Assembly: GCA_014379625.1 (NCBI GenBank)
Contig: JACMLJ010000003.1
Location: 1 to 64,000 of the forward strand
DNA from: Ferruginibacter sp.
Lineage (GTDB): Bacteria > Bacteroidota > Bacteroidia > Chitinophagales > Chitinophagaceae
Direction of reading: 5' to 3'
Length of the DNA: 64,000 nt
The position numbers and the translations under genes were made by a program. The notes below the pieces were generated by a model. It was given only the letters and a program-made list of their open reading frames with translations, had not been told where the DNA came from and made no database searches. Within the stretch, counting starts at the first letter, position 1. Each line of letters starts with the position of its first letter. Shown piece after piece: positions 47,398 to 56,915 of this stretch.

Positions 47398-48675
47398 ATG
47401 GGGTTAAGTTCTAAATTTTCTTTTATTGCAGTTACTTTCATTTTAGCTGCTATCGTTGCTTTTCTATCAGATTGGGTGCAAAAAATAGGATTACTTACTT
47501 TTCCTTCCGGATTTCGAAATTTAATAATCTTATTTATTTTCCTGCTTAACTGGATATTTTTTAACCGAAAAATGACCTTCAAAATCGGATATAAGTTTTG
47601 TGTCATTTCAATCTCCGTATTTTTAGTAATAGCCTTTTTTTTTTCACCCGCAACTTTGCTAAACTATACTTTAGGTATAATTTTCACCTTCCTTTTTGTA
47701 GTTATCTTTATATTAGGTGCTACTACTAAAACTTATCCAAATGAAATAATAACGATATTTAATTGGTTAGTGATTTTTTTTCTATTCCTGTCTGTAATTC
47801 CGGTATTGGGTGGCTTACTTTCAGGTTTGTCATTGAGATTTGAAACCGTATTTTTCAGGGAGCTTGGTGCCTTTGGTTCAGCAATGAATATCGGTACCAT
47901 TCTTTGTATTTCGCTTTTTATCATTACGTCTAAGAAGAAGTATTTATACTTAGCAGTGTTTTTTAGTTTCGGAATATTAATAACTATCTTAAAAAAATCA
48001 ATTGTTAGCAATATAATTGTTTGGTTGGCTTTTTTTATTTTTAACCTAAACTCCAAAGCCAGGATAAAGCTTATTTTTTACTCATCAATAGTTATTGCTA
48101 TTGTATATTTTACCTTCGGAAAAGATTTTTCAGAAAACTTTATTGAGAGTTCAGCTTATTTACAAGACACCGGCGTGCAGGAACATGTCCGTATAGGGAT
48201 GTATATCGCAAGTTTTAAAATTGCAACAGACTTTTTCCCCTTTGGTTCAGGCATGGGTACGTTTGGAAGTTTGGCGAGTATAACAGCAGGTTATAGTAAT
48301 ATTCATTTTATTTATGGCGTAGCAAATATTGGGTATAACTCACCGGAGGATGCAGCTTCAGGAATGACAACTATTTTAGACACTTATTGGCCACATATTT
48401 TAGGTGAACTCGGGTTTATTGGAACGCTGTTATTTCTATATCTCTGGTTTTTCCCTGTCAGGTTGCCATTAAAACTTATTCGTGTAGCAAAAGACCCGGT
48501 TACTAAAGGTTTATCCTTCTATATTATTATGACAATCATAACGGTATTTTGGGAAGGGTTTTCATTGTATACGCCAGAAATACCATCATTTATTTTGCTG
48601 CATGCTGGTTTAACGGGCCTGTGTTATTTTCATATTGCCAGAATTCAAAATCCCATCAATTTAGTTTCAAATTAG
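47398..48675 (+). CDS. O-antigen/exopolysaccharide polymerase (Wzy-like)
   Basis: 425 residues with about 11 membrane helices and one larger loop (about 255-330) holding FGSGMGTFGSLAS and HILGELGFIG, the pattern of the Wzy_C/O-antigen ligase family. It polymerises repeat units in the periplasm. Low sequence conservation is normal for this family; position in the locus supports the role. Confidence 0.85.
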   Translation: MGLSSKFSFIAVTFILAAIVAFLSDWVQKIGLLTFPSGFRNLIILFIFLLNWIFFNRKMTFKIGYKFCVISISVFLVIAFFFSPATLLNYTLGIIFTFLFVVIFILGATTKTYPNEIITIFNWLVIFFLFLSVIPVLGGLLSGLSLRFETVFFRELGAFGSAMNIGTILCISLFIITSKKKYLYLAVFFSFGILITILKKSIVSNIIVWLAFFIFNLNSKARIKLIFYSSIVIAIVYFTFGKDFSENFIESSAYLQDTGVQEHVRIGMYIASFKIATDFFPFGSGMGTFGSLASITAGYSNIHFIYGVANIGYNSPEDAASGMTTILDTYWPHILGELGFIGTLLFLYLWFFPVRLPLKLIRVAKDPVTKGLSFYIIMTIITVFWEGFSLYTPEIPSFILLHAGLTGLCYFHIARIQNPINLVSN

Positions 48676-48708
48676 TATTCAGGTTTTTTAATCCGGTTTC
48701 CATTTTTA

Positions 48709-50031
48709 ATGAAAAGATTAAATGTATTAATTTCTGCCCACGAATTAAGTCCTTTTCAGGGTTCAGAATGTTCAGAAGGTTGGAATATTGTAAGCAGACT
48801 AGGTTTATATCATAATCTAACCGTTCTGTACGCAAAGGGCAGCCAGTTTAAACCCCAGGCTTACGAAACCGCATTAAATAAATACTTCTCTGAAAATCCA
48901 AATCCATATAATATTAATTTTATTCCCATTGAACAGCCAAGAACTACTTTATTTTTAGTAGCCATTAATAAACTGATTTCAAAAAAAAATACCAGCATTG
49001 GAAACCCTGTTCTTTATTTCCTGGGATATAAGTTATGGGAAAAAAAAGCTTACGAAAAAGCAAAACAACTTAGCACACACACCACTTTTGATATAACCCA
49101 TCACCTCACATCCATCTCTTATAGGGAACCCGGCTTTTTATGGAAATTACCTGTTCCATTTGTATGGGGCCCAACGGGCGGCATGTCCACTATACCAGTT
49201 AGTTACTTTAGGTTTATCGGATTGAAATCTGCAGTATTCGAAGTAATAAGATCTGCGATAAATACCATACAGTTCTATACCAATATCCGCATTTTTAAGG
49301 CGATTAAACATAGTTCATTGATCTATACCTTTTCTAAAGAGGATCAAAGTTTATTTGCCAAACGAATGGGAAAATTGCCAAAATTGATGTTGGATGCGGC
49401 GTCCGTGGCAATGCAAAATCATGGTATAAAAGATGAATATTCAGATCCTAACTACCTTTCAATAGTGTGGTGCGGTCAACTAATAAAACGAAAGGCTTTA
49501 CAAATAGTGTTTTTTGCCTTAAGTTCTGATGATCAGCTTAAAAAAAGAATCAAGTTGAAAATTGTTGGAAGTGGCCCAATGGAGAATTATTACAAGACAT
49601 TATCAGGAAGCTTAGGTCTTAATGATAGCGTTGAATGGATGGGGCAAGTTGACCGCCAAAAGGTTTTTGATATCATGAAGAAATCTGATTTGTTTGTGCA
49701 TTCAAGTTACAGGGAAGCAACCTCAAATGTTATCCCCGAAGCTTTGTCAAACGGATTGCCTGTTATTTGCCATGATATAAATGGAATGAGCATAGCAATT
49801 AATGACACATGTGGAATAAAGATTCCACTCATTTCTCCGGAAATTAGTATCGAAGGATTCAAAAATGCCCTGTTAACTCTTGTGAATAATCCTGAGAAAT
49901 TAACTACACTAAGATTGGGAGCATTTGAAAGAGCGAAAGAAATATCATGGGATTCTATGGCTGAGATAATTGCAAATGATTATTACGTAACTTATAAAAA
50001 AAAAAACCATGAAGGCATTATTAATAAATAG
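48709..50031 (+). CDS. Glycosyltransferase family 4
   Basis: 440 residues. GT-B fold: N-terminal VLISAHELSPFQGSECSEGWN, C-terminal IVGSGPMENYYKTL, VEWMGQVDRQKVFDIMKKSDLFVHSSYREATSNVIPEALSNGLPVICHDINGM, which includes the EX7E donor-binding motif. It adds a sugar to the growing unit. It overlaps the next gene by 23 bases, so the two are translated in a coupled way. Confidence 0.9.
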   Translation: MKRLNVLISAHELSPFQGSECSEGWNIVSRLGLYHNLTVLYAKGSQFKPQAYETALNKYFSENPNPYNINFIPIEQPRTTLFLVAINKLISKKNTSIGNPVLYFLGYKLWEKKAYEKAKQLSTHTTFDITHHLTSISYREPGFLWKLPVPFVWGPTGGMSTIPVSYFRFIGLKSAVFEVIRSAINTIQFYTNIRIFKAIKHSSLIYTFSKEDQSLFAKRMGKLPKLMLDAASVAMQNHGIKDEYSDPNYLSIVWCGQLIKRKALQIVFFALSSDDQLKKRIKLKIVGSGPMENYYKTLSGSLGLNDSVEWMGQVDRQKVFDIMKKSDLFVHSSYREATSNVIPEALSNGLPVICHDINGMSIAINDTCGIKIPLISPEISIEGFKNALLTLVNNPEKLTTLRLGAFERAKEISWDSMAEIIANDYYVTYKKKNHEGIINK

Positions 50032-51250
50032 AATTCATTTTGCTGAAGGCGGTGCTGACAAGATTTATCTGAATACCGGCAATTTATTACAAGAGCATAA
50101 TATTGAAGTCGCTTATTTCAGTTCCAAAAATGAACATAATTTAAATTCATCGTATTCACAATACTTCATAGAAAATATTGCACCTAGAAATATAACTATC
50201 AAAGGAAAAATCAGGTTATCAAGAAAATATTTGTACAATACTGAAGCATCAAAAAATCTCAGCGATCTTATCACTGATTTTAAACCAGATGTCGCACATA
50301 TTCATTTGTTTTATGGTGTTCTTTCTGCTTCTATTTTAAAAACTTTAAAGAAACATAAAATACCAATTGTAATTACAATACACGATTATAGATTGCTATG
50401 CCCCGCTAGTACAATGTTAGACAAGAATGGGGTAGTCTGTGAAAAATGCAAAAGCAATCGATTTTATAATTGTACCCTCAAAAGGTGTTCTGGTGGAAAT
50501 GTGTTTTATAGTGCAATACTCTCTGCTGAAGCATATATGAGAGAATTTGTTATTGATCCATTGAAATTTATTGATCATTTTATTTTTAGCAGTCAATTCA
50601 GTTTAGAAAAGCATATATCTTTTGATAATCGATATTCCAACAAATCTTCTCAACTATATAATTTTGCAGTTTCTACAACCTACAACTTTTTAGAGAAGGG
50701 GGGATATTTATTATACTATGGAAGGCTGTCGAGAGAAAAGGGAATAATGAATTTGATAAATGCCGCAAAAAAGAGGAATGTAAAATTAAAAATTGTAGGG
50801 ACTGGGCCACAGGAAGAAGAAATAAAGGATATTATACAAGGCTTCACAAATATTGAATGTACTGGCTTCAAAGCGGGATCGGAATTAAACGAATTGATAG
50901 CGAACTGTTCATTTGTTGTTGTTCCCTCAGAATGGTATGAGAATAATCCAATGACAATCGTTGAAGCCTTTTCTTTAGGTAAACCTGTAATTGGTTCAAA
51001 AATAGGAGGAATTCCGGAATTAGTAAACAATGATACAGGGGTAATTTTTGAACCCGGTAATGTACTATCCCTAGCAAATGCTATTGATCTGGCAGAAAAC
51101 ATGGATATAAATGAATATAAGAGAATTTCAAACAATTGCCTGGATTTTGCCCGAGTAAATTTTTCAAAAGATACTCATTTTCAAACCTTAAATAGGTTAT
51201 ACAACTCGGTAATAAATGAATACCAAAATACTGCTGAACAAGTTAATTGA
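50009..51250 (+). CDS. Glycosyltransferase family 4 with cysteine cluster
   Basis: 413 residues. N-terminal GGADKIYLNTGNLL, HDYRLLCPAST, then a cluster of five cysteines (C131, C144, C147, C155, C160) that looks like a small zinc site, known in a subgroup of GT4 enzymes. The donor-binding part is LLYYGRLSREKGI, LKIVGTGPQEEEI, VPSEWYENNPMTIVEAFSLGKPVIGSKIGGIPELV. Start overlaps the gene before it. Confidence 0.9.
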   Translation: MKALLINRIHFAEGGADKIYLNTGNLLQEHNIEVAYFSSKNEHNLNSSYSQYFIENIAPRNITIKGKIRLSRKYLYNTEASKNLSDLITDFKPDVAHIHLFYGVLSASILKTLKKHKIPIVITIHDYRLLCPASTMLDKNGVVCEKCKSNRFYNCTLKRCSGGNVFYSAILSAEAYMREFVIDPLKFIDHFIFSSQFSLEKHISFDNRYSNKSSQLYNFAVSTTYNFLEKGGYLLYYGRLSREKGIMNLINAAKKRNVKLKIVGTGPQEEEIKDIIQGFTNIECTGFKAGSELNELIANCSFVVVPSEWYENNPMTIVEAFSLGKPVIGSKIGGIPELVNNDTGVIFEPGNVLSLANAIDLAENMDINEYKRISNNCLDFARVNFSKDTHFQTLNRLYNSVINEYQNTAEQVN

Positions 51251-51374
51251 TAAATCAGGAAGATTGAAACATTCAATTGATAAATGGGTGCAATTTTAAG
51301 TTAACATTCAGGACTAGATTATGAATTAGCTGAATAGTATATTAGGAAATAATAAGGATAAACAAAAAAATGAT

Positions 51375-52295
51375 ATGAAAGAAAGTCTAATTAATTATTT
51401 GAGTTGTCCAGTTCATCATGATGATTTACACCTGCTAAAAACAACTGCAAATGAATATGGTGAAATTTTAGAAGGGAAATTAATATCATCAAATGGTATA
51501 GAGTACTTAATTAATAACGGAATCCCAAATTTGATTCCCATGAATTCAGTTTCAATTAATACAGATGCCAATCAAAATGTTTATAAAACAGTTTCTGAAT
51601 CGTATGTTTCTATATTACACAAATTTGGTATCGATTCTCGTCAAATTGCCCAAATGGACTCACTGCGATTTGCAATCTTTTCAAAAACAAAAAATCTTTG
51701 TAATACCTATTTAAGTGGTGTTGTATTAGAGATAGGAGCGGGAGGAAATCACTTAAAAGAAGATTTTAAATCAATGTATGGAGAATGGATTTCATTAGAC
51801 TATGATTTGCGGTCAGATTCAATTGATCTAAGAGGAGATGGCCAGCAGCTTCCCTTTAAAAATGAAATGTTTGATACTATAATTTCAATTGATGTATTAG
51901 AACATGTTCCTAATCCGGAGAAATTTGTCGCTGAAATGTTTAGGGTTATCAAACCCGGCGGTACAGTCATCCTCTCCACACCTTTTTTCTTTTATCTTCA
52001 CGAAGAGCCATTTGATTTTTTTAGGTTTTCAAAGTATGGGTTACGGACAATATTTGAACGTCACGGTTTTAAAGTTATTGATGTTATACCAATTGCTGGT
52101 GTTATCGCAATTATAGGTTTACTGATAAGTATTTTCGTTACCAGGGTATTTAGGTTTTCCAGACTGCTACTTAAGTTTTTTTTGAAAATAAACCGATTAA
52201 TACAGTTAAAATTACTTTTACCGATAGATAATAGAATAGATAAAAAAAAGAAGTTTGCCCAAGGTCATTTTATTATAGCTAAAAAAGAAATATAG
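51375..52295 (+). CDS. SAM-dependent methyltransferase with Trm112-like N-terminus
   Basis: 306 residues. Residues 1-55 resemble the Trm112/UPF0434 zinc-ribbon-like module (LINYLSCPVHHDDLHL), though just one cysteine remains. The class I methyltransferase domain has VVLEIGAGGNHL (about 115-126), FDTIISIDVLEHVPNPEKF and RVIKPGGTVILSTPF. The C-terminus has a hydrophobic segment. It probably methylates a sugar or lipid-linked intermediate. The next gene starts one base after its stop. Confidence 0.85.
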   Translation: MKESLINYLSCPVHHDDLHLLKTTANEYGEILEGKLISSNGIEYLINNGIPNLIPMNSVSINTDANQNVYKTVSESYVSILHKFGIDSRQIAQMDSLRFAIFSKTKNLCNTYLSGVVLEIGAGGNHLKEDFKSMYGEWISLDYDLRSDSIDLRGDGQQLPFKNEMFDTIISIDVLEHVPNPEKFVAEMFRVIKPGGTVILSTPFFFYLHEEPFDFFRFSKYGLRTIFERHGFKVIDVIPIAGVIAIIGLLISIFVTRVFRFSRLLLKFFLKINRLIQLKLLLPIDNRIDKKKKFAQGHFIIAKKEI

Positions 52296-52296
52296 C

Positions 52297-53208
52297 ATGA
52301 AAAAAAAGAAAATATATGTCGCCGGATGTGGCGGTATGCTCGGTGAGGCATTTTACGCCCAGTTTAAGAATGATTACGAGCTGAAATGCACGGATAAGGA
52401 TGTTAATGAATCCTGGTTGTCATTGCTTGACTTCAGGGATTTTGCTGCATACAGAAAGGATGTAACAGACTTCGCTCCTGATTATTTATTTCATTTGGGG
52501 GCCTATACTGATTTGGAATTTTGCGAGCAAAACAGTGATGAAACATACCTCACAAATACCATTTCGGTAGAAAATGCAGTGTATATCGCAAACAGCCTTG
52601 ATATACCATTGCTTTATATAAGTACTGCAGGTATTTTTGATGGTAAAAAAGATTTGTACGATGATTGGGACATTCCAAATCCTTTGGGTGTTTATGCCAG
52701 GTCAAAATATATGGCCGAGCGTTATGTGGTAGAAAATGTCGAAAAATTTTTAGTATGCCGTGCAGGATGGATGATGGGAGGTGGACCCCAAAAAGATAAA
52801 AAATTTATACAAAAGCTGATGAAGCAACTTAAGGAAGGTAAAAAAGAATTGTTTATTGTAGATGACAAAGATGGTACGCCAACTTTTACCCATGACTTTG
52901 CAAAAAATGTGAAAGCCCTTTTAGAAAATGAATTATGGGGTTTATATAATATGGTATGTGGTGGACAGACCAGCCGCTTTGAAGTAGCTGGAGAATTGCT
53001 TGAATTGCTTGGCTTGAAGGAATCTATAAAAATAACACCTGTTACATCTGAATACTTTAAAGATATTTATTTTGCCGAACGTCCTCCTTGTGAGCGGTTA
53101 GATAACCGTAAACTCAGGATAAGAAATTTAAACTTAATGCAGGACTGGAAAGCGGCATTGAAGGAATATATTGAAATGCATTATAATGATTATCTAAAAG
53201 TATTATGA
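52297..53208 (+). CDS. RmlD-like sugar-nucleotide reductase (extended SDR)
   Basis: 303 residues. GCGGMLGEAF (10-19) is the NAD(P) motif; YISTAGIFDG and YARSKYMAERYV give the Ser/Tyr/Lys triad, and PTFTHDFA resembles the RmlD substrate part. RmlD reduces dTDP-4-keto-rhamnose. Other rml genes are not in the window, so it may act on another 4-keto sugar. It overlaps the next gene by four bases (ATGA). Confidence 0.85.
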   Translation: MKKKKIYVAGCGGMLGEAFYAQFKNDYELKCTDKDVNESWLSLLDFRDFAAYRKDVTDFAPDYLFHLGAYTDLEFCEQNSDETYLTNTISVENAVYIANSLDIPLLYISTAGIFDGKKDLYDDWDIPNPLGVYARSKYMAERYVVENVEKFLVCRAGWMMGGGPQKDKKFIQKLMKQLKEGKKELFIVDDKDGTPTFTHDFAKNVKALLENELWGLYNMVCGGQTSRFEVAGELLELLGLKESIKITPVTSEYFKDIYFAERPPCERLDNRKLRIRNLNLMQDWKAALKEYIEMHYNDYLKVL

Positions 53209-54266
53209 AAAGAGTAGCCATTGTAGGATCACATGGGCTTTACGCAAATTTTGGAGGATGGGATCAGTTGGTTCGGAATTTAGCAGAAAGAAAAATAAAC
53301 CCTGAAATTGAATACCTGATTTTTAATTCAATAGAAACCCCTGAAAACATTATCTGTCCTAAAGGCGTTAAGGTAAAACGGTTAAAAATTAAGGCATCAG
53401 GTTTTCAGGGGTTGTTCTTTGATTTTTGGTCAATTTTACTTTGTTACTGGAAGGTTGACACCATACTTTTTTTAGGCGTACAGGGAATTCCCTTAATTCC
53501 ATTGTTAAGAATTTTTAGAAAAGTAAAAATTATTTCAAACGTTGGAGGAATAGAATGGGAAAGGCCAAAATTTGGTTTTTTTTCAAAGCAATACCTGAAA
53601 TTTTGTTTTAACCTAAGCTTTATTTTTTCCAGATTTGTTGTTTTGGATAACCCTTATTATAAAACCTTTCTGCCAAAAAAGTACAAGGCCGAAGTAGTAG
53701 TTTTGCCTTATGGTGGCGAAATTGACACACAACTGGAAATAAATAAAGAGCTAGAAGTTAAGTACCCTTTTATAACCAGTGATTATTTCTTGTCAGTAAG
53801 CAGGGCTTTGGTAGATAACCTGATTGATAAATTGTGTGAAAGTTTTGTGGGCTCCAGGCATACATTGGTATTGATATCAAATTTTTCAAGCTCTTCTTTT
53901 GGTAAAGATGTTTTAAACAGATTCAAGAATTTTTCAAATATCATTCTTATTGACGGTTTATATAACAAGGCAGAATTAGATCTTATAAGAAGAAAATGCA
54001 AGGCATATATTCATACCCATACGCTTTGCGGTACGGCACCCTCATTAGTTGAAATGATTATTGCTCAGAGGCCTATCATATCTATGAATAATCCTCAAAA
54101 CCGATTTACGCTGCATGATTATGGTTTTTTCTTTTCAGCGTTTTCAGATATCCAGGAATTTATTAATACTGATCCTGTACTAAGCAATTATATTCCTTCA
54201 AAGGAAATTTGTAAACTTTATGATTGGAATAAAATTGTTGCTGACTATGAATCTATTCTTTATTAA
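53205..54266 (+). CDS. DUF1972-type rhamnosyltransferase-like glycosyltransferase
   Basis: 353 residues. AIVGSHGLYANFGGWDQLVRNL and IISNVGGIEWERPKFGFFSK correspond to the DUF1972 domain of rhamnosyltransferases, followed by FLSVSRAL, HTHTLCGTAPSLVEMIIAQRPI as donor-side region. Directly coupled with the RmlD-like gene, which supports a deoxyhexose donor. Confidence 0.87.
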   Translation: MKRVAIVGSHGLYANFGGWDQLVRNLAERKINPEIEYLIFNSIETPENIICPKGVKVKRLKIKASGFQGLFFDFWSILLCYWKVDTILFLGVQGIPLIPLLRIFRKVKIISNVGGIEWERPKFGFFSKQYLKFCFNLSFIFSRFVVLDNPYYKTFLPKKYKAEVVVLPYGGEIDTQLEINKELEVKYPFITSDYFLSVSRALVDNLIDKLCESFVGSRHTLVLISNFSSSSFGKDVLNRFKNFSNIILIDGLYNKAELDLIRRKCKAYIHTHTLCGTAPSLVEMIIAQRPIISMNNPQNRFTLHDYGFFFSAFSDIQEFINTDPVLSNYIPSKEICKLYDWNKIVADYESILY

Positions 54267-54275
54267 GCATAATAG

Positions 54276-55247
54276 ATGCATTTTATTAATTCTATGAATA
54301 TTCCAGAATATAAAACGCTGCTTACCGGTGCAAATGGTTTTGTAGGAACGAATATTTCTTTGGATCTATTACATAAACCGGGGCACAAACTATTTGCATT
54401 AGATGTAGCTGTTGCTGAAAATAAATACTTCGAAATATTTTATACCTGGAAAAATTTGCAAGCCATAAACTGGAATGAGATTGATATAGTTATTCATCTT
54501 GCCGGTAAGGCACACGATACAAGCAATACAAGTAATGCCCAGGATTATTTTGATATCAATGTAGATTTGACAAAAAAAATATTTGACTTATTCTTAACAT
54601 CGGGGGCATCAAAATTTATTTTTTTCAGTTCCGTAAAAGCAGTTGCCGATACTGTTTCCGGTGCAGTATTAACAGAAGAAATTCCACCCAACCCGCTTAC
54701 GCCTTATGGTCAATCGAAACTGGCTGCTGAACAGTATATTTTTGCACAACCTTTACCCGCCGACAAGAAGGTTTATATACTTAGGCCCTGTATGATACAT
54801 GGTCCTGGAAATAAAGGTAACCTTAACCTCCTTTATAAACTGGCAAAAAAAGGCCTGCCTTGGCCATTAGGCGCATTTAAAAACAGCCGTTCTTTTACTT
54901 CTATACAAAATCTGCAGTTTGTAATCCGGGATTTGATTGAAAAGGATATCGAACCGGGAACCTATCAACTGGCGGATGATGAACCATTATCTACCAATGA
55001 TCTTATTCAATTAATGGCCGGGTCATTCAATAAAAAAGCACATATCTGGAATATTTCACCCAAAATAATTCAATTAATGGCGAAAGCAGGTGATCGCATC
55101 GGGCTGCCGCTAAATAGTGAAAGATTGAAAAAACTTACCGAGTCGTATGTAGTTTCAAATCAAAAGCTTAAAATGGCATTGGGTATTGAAAAAATGCCAT
55201 ACACTTCCCGGGAAGGGATGAAAAAAACACTTGCTTCTTTTTCGTAG
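54276..55247 (+). CDS. NAD-dependent sugar epimerase/reductase (WbpV-like)
   Basis: 323 residues. Extended SDR with TGANGFVGTNI (about 17-27), HLAGKAHDTSN, SSVKAVAD and YGQSKLAAEQ (Tyr/Lys). The H-x-AGKAHD form and its position right before the WbpL-like gene recall WbpV/WbiG reductases that turn the UDP-4-keto-6-deoxy-GlcNAc into UDP-QuiNAc or FucNAc. The first ATG (54276) and one six codons later are both possible. Confidence 0.85.
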   Translation: MHFINSMNIPEYKTLLTGANGFVGTNISLDLLHKPGHKLFALDVAVAENKYFEIFYTWKNLQAINWNEIDIVIHLAGKAHDTSNTSNAQDYFDINVDLTKKIFDLFLTSGASKFIFFSSVKAVADTVSGAVLTEEIPPNPLTPYGQSKLAAEQYIFAQPLPADKKVYILRPCMIHGPGNKGNLNLLYKLAKKGLPWPLGAFKNSRSFTSIQNLQFVIRDLIEKDIEPGTYQLADDEPLSTNDLIQLMAGSFNKKAHIWNISPKIIQLMAKAGDRIGLPLNSERLKKLTESYVVSNQKLKMALGIEKMPYTSREGMKKTLASFS

Positions 55248-55318
55248 ATTACTTTGCCCGGCTGGTAACGTGGTGTTATTTGAATGAAAGATGTACTGTT
55301 TAACAATGATAAATACCA

Positions 55319-55435
55319 TGCTAAATAACCGCAACATCCTCGGCTCTGTCAAGGCCCGCCGGACGTTGCTAGGAAAGAAGGTCACCGGCCTTGCTATGGC
55401 TGCTGGAGATGTTGCCCGCAAGTAATAATAACTAA
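55319..55435. repeat. Interspersed palindromic repeat copy
   Basis: CGCAACATCCTCGGCTC...GGACGTTGCTAGGAAAG (about 55329-55377) matches the repeat near the Uma2 gene (CGCAACTTCCTCG...GAACGTTGCTGGGAAG). A second half (GCTGGAGATGTTGCCCGC) follows. Confidence 0.6.
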
Positions 55436-55540
55436 GTTAATGACTTTCTGAAAATCATCGATAGTGAGCGCGATACCATACCTAAGTAACACTGCCACTT
55501 TTAATTATAAATGAAATAATTAAACTAACTATTTAATTTT

Positions 55541-55571
55541 ACCCGGCCTGGATGGCCGGGTATTTATTTTT
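55541..55571 (+). terminator. Terminator-like hairpin between the WbpV-like and WbpL-like genes
   Basis: ACCCGGCC/GGCCGGGT arms (55541-55548, 55554-55561) then ATTTATTTTT. It divides the last locus gene from the rest, either as true terminator or as attenuator. Confidence 0.7.
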
Positions 55572-55595
55572 AAATACAGACCTAAGGATCTTAAA

Positions 55596-56582
55596 ATGTA
55601 TTACATTATTTTTTTGGCGGCATTAGGGCTTTTAATCAATGGCTATTTTAGAGTAGCTGACTATTTCAATATTATTGATAAACCCAATAGCAGAAGTTCT
55701 CATACAGAAATCACTATCCGAGGGGGCGGTATTATTTTTAGTTTGGGGGCTATCGCTTATTTTATTTCCTCGGGATTTCAGTTTCCTTATTTTATATCGG
55801 GGTTATTATTGATTAGTACCATTAGTTTTATGGACGATATTAAAACTGTTTCAAGGAGTACGAGGTTAATTGTTCATTTCAACGCCGTTCTTTTACTTTT
55901 TTACCAGCTTGAATTATTCTCTTTTCCCTGGTGGACCTGGCTGTTTGCTTTAATCATCACCATTGGAATTATCAATGCGTATAATTTCATGGATGGTATT
56001 AATGGCATAACCGGCGGATATAGTTTAGCTGTGCTTACAGGCCTGTGGTTGGCAAATAACTATACATTCGCCTTTATAGACAATAAATTTCTCTATTGCG
56101 TTGCTATCGCATTAATGGTATTTAACTGGTATAATTTCAGGCTTAAAGCAAGGTGTTTTGCCGGTGATGTAGGGTCGGTTTCCATTGCCTTCATTCTGAT
56201 CTTTTTGTTGGGTAAATTGATTTTAGGTTCAGAAAATATCATCTACCTTTTTTTCTTAACACTATATGGGGTTGATAGTGTGTTAACCATTGTTCACAGG
56301 ATCTTGCTTAAAGAAAATATATTTGAGGCCCACCGCAAACATTTATTCCAGGTGTTGGCAAATGAAGCAGGGATTTCGCATCAATTAATTTCAATAGGTT
56401 ATACAGTTGTACAGGTGCTGATAAATACAATGATAGTGGCGCTGATTGGTACATTATCCCTGCAATACATGGCATTAATTATAGCTTTATTACTGATTAT
56501 ATGTACAATAATCTACGTCGTGGTTAAAAAGAAGTATTATAAATTACCCGGAATAAAATCTTCTGAAAGTAATTTAGTGTAA
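55596..56582 (+). CDS. Undecaprenyl-phosphate sugar-1-phosphate transferase (WbpL/WecA type)
   Basis: 328 residues, about ten membrane helices. MraY/WecA family motifs: SFMDDIKTVS, NAYNFMDGINGITGG, CFAGDVGSV and EAHRKHLFQ. It links the first sugar phosphate to undecaprenyl phosphate and so starts the repeat unit. With a WbpV-like neighbour and a CapD/WbpM gene at 2156, QuiNAc or FucNAc is the likely first sugar. A good ribosome binding site (AAGGA) lies 9 bases before the ATG. Confidence 0.9.
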   Translation: MYYIIFLAALGLLINGYFRVADYFNIIDKPNSRSSHTEITIRGGGIIFSLGAIAYFISSGFQFPYFISGLLLISTISFMDDIKTVSRSTRLIVHFNAVLLLFYQLELFSFPWWTWLFALIITIGIINAYNFMDGINGITGGYSLAVLTGLWLANNYTFAFIDNKFLYCVAIALMVFNWYNFRLKARCFAGDVGSVSIAFILIFLLGKLILGSENIIYLFFLTLYGVDSVLTIVHRILLKENIFEAHRKHLFQVLANEAGISHQLISIGYTVVQVLINTMIVALIGTLSLQYMALIIALLLIICTIIYVVVKKKYYKLPGIKSSESNLV

Positions 56583-56659
56583 TGGCTGCTGGTATAAGCT
56601 TAGTAAGCTGAAAGTTACCAATACTGGTATCATTTTCTCCCTTTTGCTAAGAGCTATGT

Positions 56660-56862
56660 CCTTATTCCATTCGCAGCAACGTCTCCCCCCAGGCCCTGGC
56701 CCGGCTGGGGACGTTGCGTTATTTAAGCGTAGTTCCGCATTTGAATAAATCACTCCAGGAATCAATTTTATGCAATTGCAGAATGGAAATAGAATCAAAA
56801 TTTGTTGCTCAATAATAGCAAATAGTATTCTACCTATCCGCAACATTCCCGGCTCTGCTATT
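56660..56862. repeat. Two more copies of the palindromic repeat
   Basis: 56673-56718 reads, inverted, CGCAACGTCCCCAGCCGGG...GAGACGTTGCTGCGAA; 56839-56861 is a partial direct copy (CGCAACATTCCCGGCTCTGC). Between convergent genes. Confidence 0.55.
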
Positions 56863-56915
56863 TTTGAATCCATTCATTTACTGCGGACGAACTGGTACAG
56901 CTCCCGGTCAACATT

